A stretch of 5,418 nucleotides of DNA. Source: Cytophagales bacterium (GTDB taxonomy: Bacteria > Bacteroidota > Bacteroidia > Cytophagales > UBA9547). The stretch covers positions 1-5,418 of the forward strand of contig JAAFJZ010000202.1 in NCBI GenBank assembly GCA_013298205.1. The letters are read 5' to 3'. The notes below the pieces were generated by a model that searched no databases, had not been told where the DNA came from, and worked only from the letters and a program-made list of their open reading frames with translations. This document shows, one piece after another, positions 5,385 through 5,418 of the stretch (positions are counted from its first letter, which is position 1; every line of letters starts with the position of its first letter). The position numbers and the translations under genes are program-made.

Positions 5385-5418
5385 TCAAGAATTTTAGAGT
5401 TTTATCTTCATTCATTTA

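Noticed and set aside
5371..5415. Minus-strand 14-codon frame overlapping the start of the secreted-protein gene
   Set aside because: Too short and without family resemblance, coding bias or a clear ribosome site; it probably arises by chance.

Overview
The window looks like a low-GC Bacteroidota chromosome segment (Flavobacteriia, Cytophagia or a relative). The best evidence is the protein at 4353-5384 (minus), which has a Sec signal peptide and a C-terminal domain of the type IX secretion (T9SS) type A kind; that pathway is essentially restricted to this phylum. Consistent signs are strongly AT-rich intergenic DNA, start codons without a clear Shine-Dalgarno sequence, a SulP core of the Bacteroidota flavour, and a promoter candidate matching the Bacteroidota TTG / TAnnTTTG pattern. 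There are no tRNA or rRNA genes, no CRISPR array and no recognisable insertion sequence.

Left half (1-3249): two divergent transcription units share a roughly 280-bp spacer that is only about 11% G+C. The minus-strand unit encodes a PII-type signalling protein (79-399), followed downstream by the first nine codons of another gene cut by the window edge (1-29). The plus-strand unit encodes a 117-residue uncharacterised protein (679-1032) and, 9 bp later, a 735-residue SulP/SLC26-family anion permease (1042-3249). The permease has a STAS domain and an extra C-terminal region of about 175 residues not expected in ordinary SulP proteins. The spacer contains a long, nearly perfect inverted repeat (533-578). 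My inference is that this is an anion (probably bicarbonate or sulfate) uptake locus with a PII-type regulator. The PII protein is itself atypical: several 2-oxoglutarate and nucleotide-contacting positions and the classical uridylylation tyrosine are replaced, and the C-terminus is short.

Right half (3246-5418): a PD-(D/E)xK nuclease-family protein (Rpn / 'PDDEXK family transposase' type) lies convergent to the permease, the two stop codons overlapping by 3-4 bp. Its 3' end carries 21-bp tandem repeats encoding a heptad coiled coil. Upstream of it, a 156-bp spacer holds a relatively G+C-rich block with small hairpins that may be a dispersed intergenic repeat. The last gene is the T9SS-type secreted protein, of unknown function. 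These right-hand genes have no evident functional link to the transporter locus.
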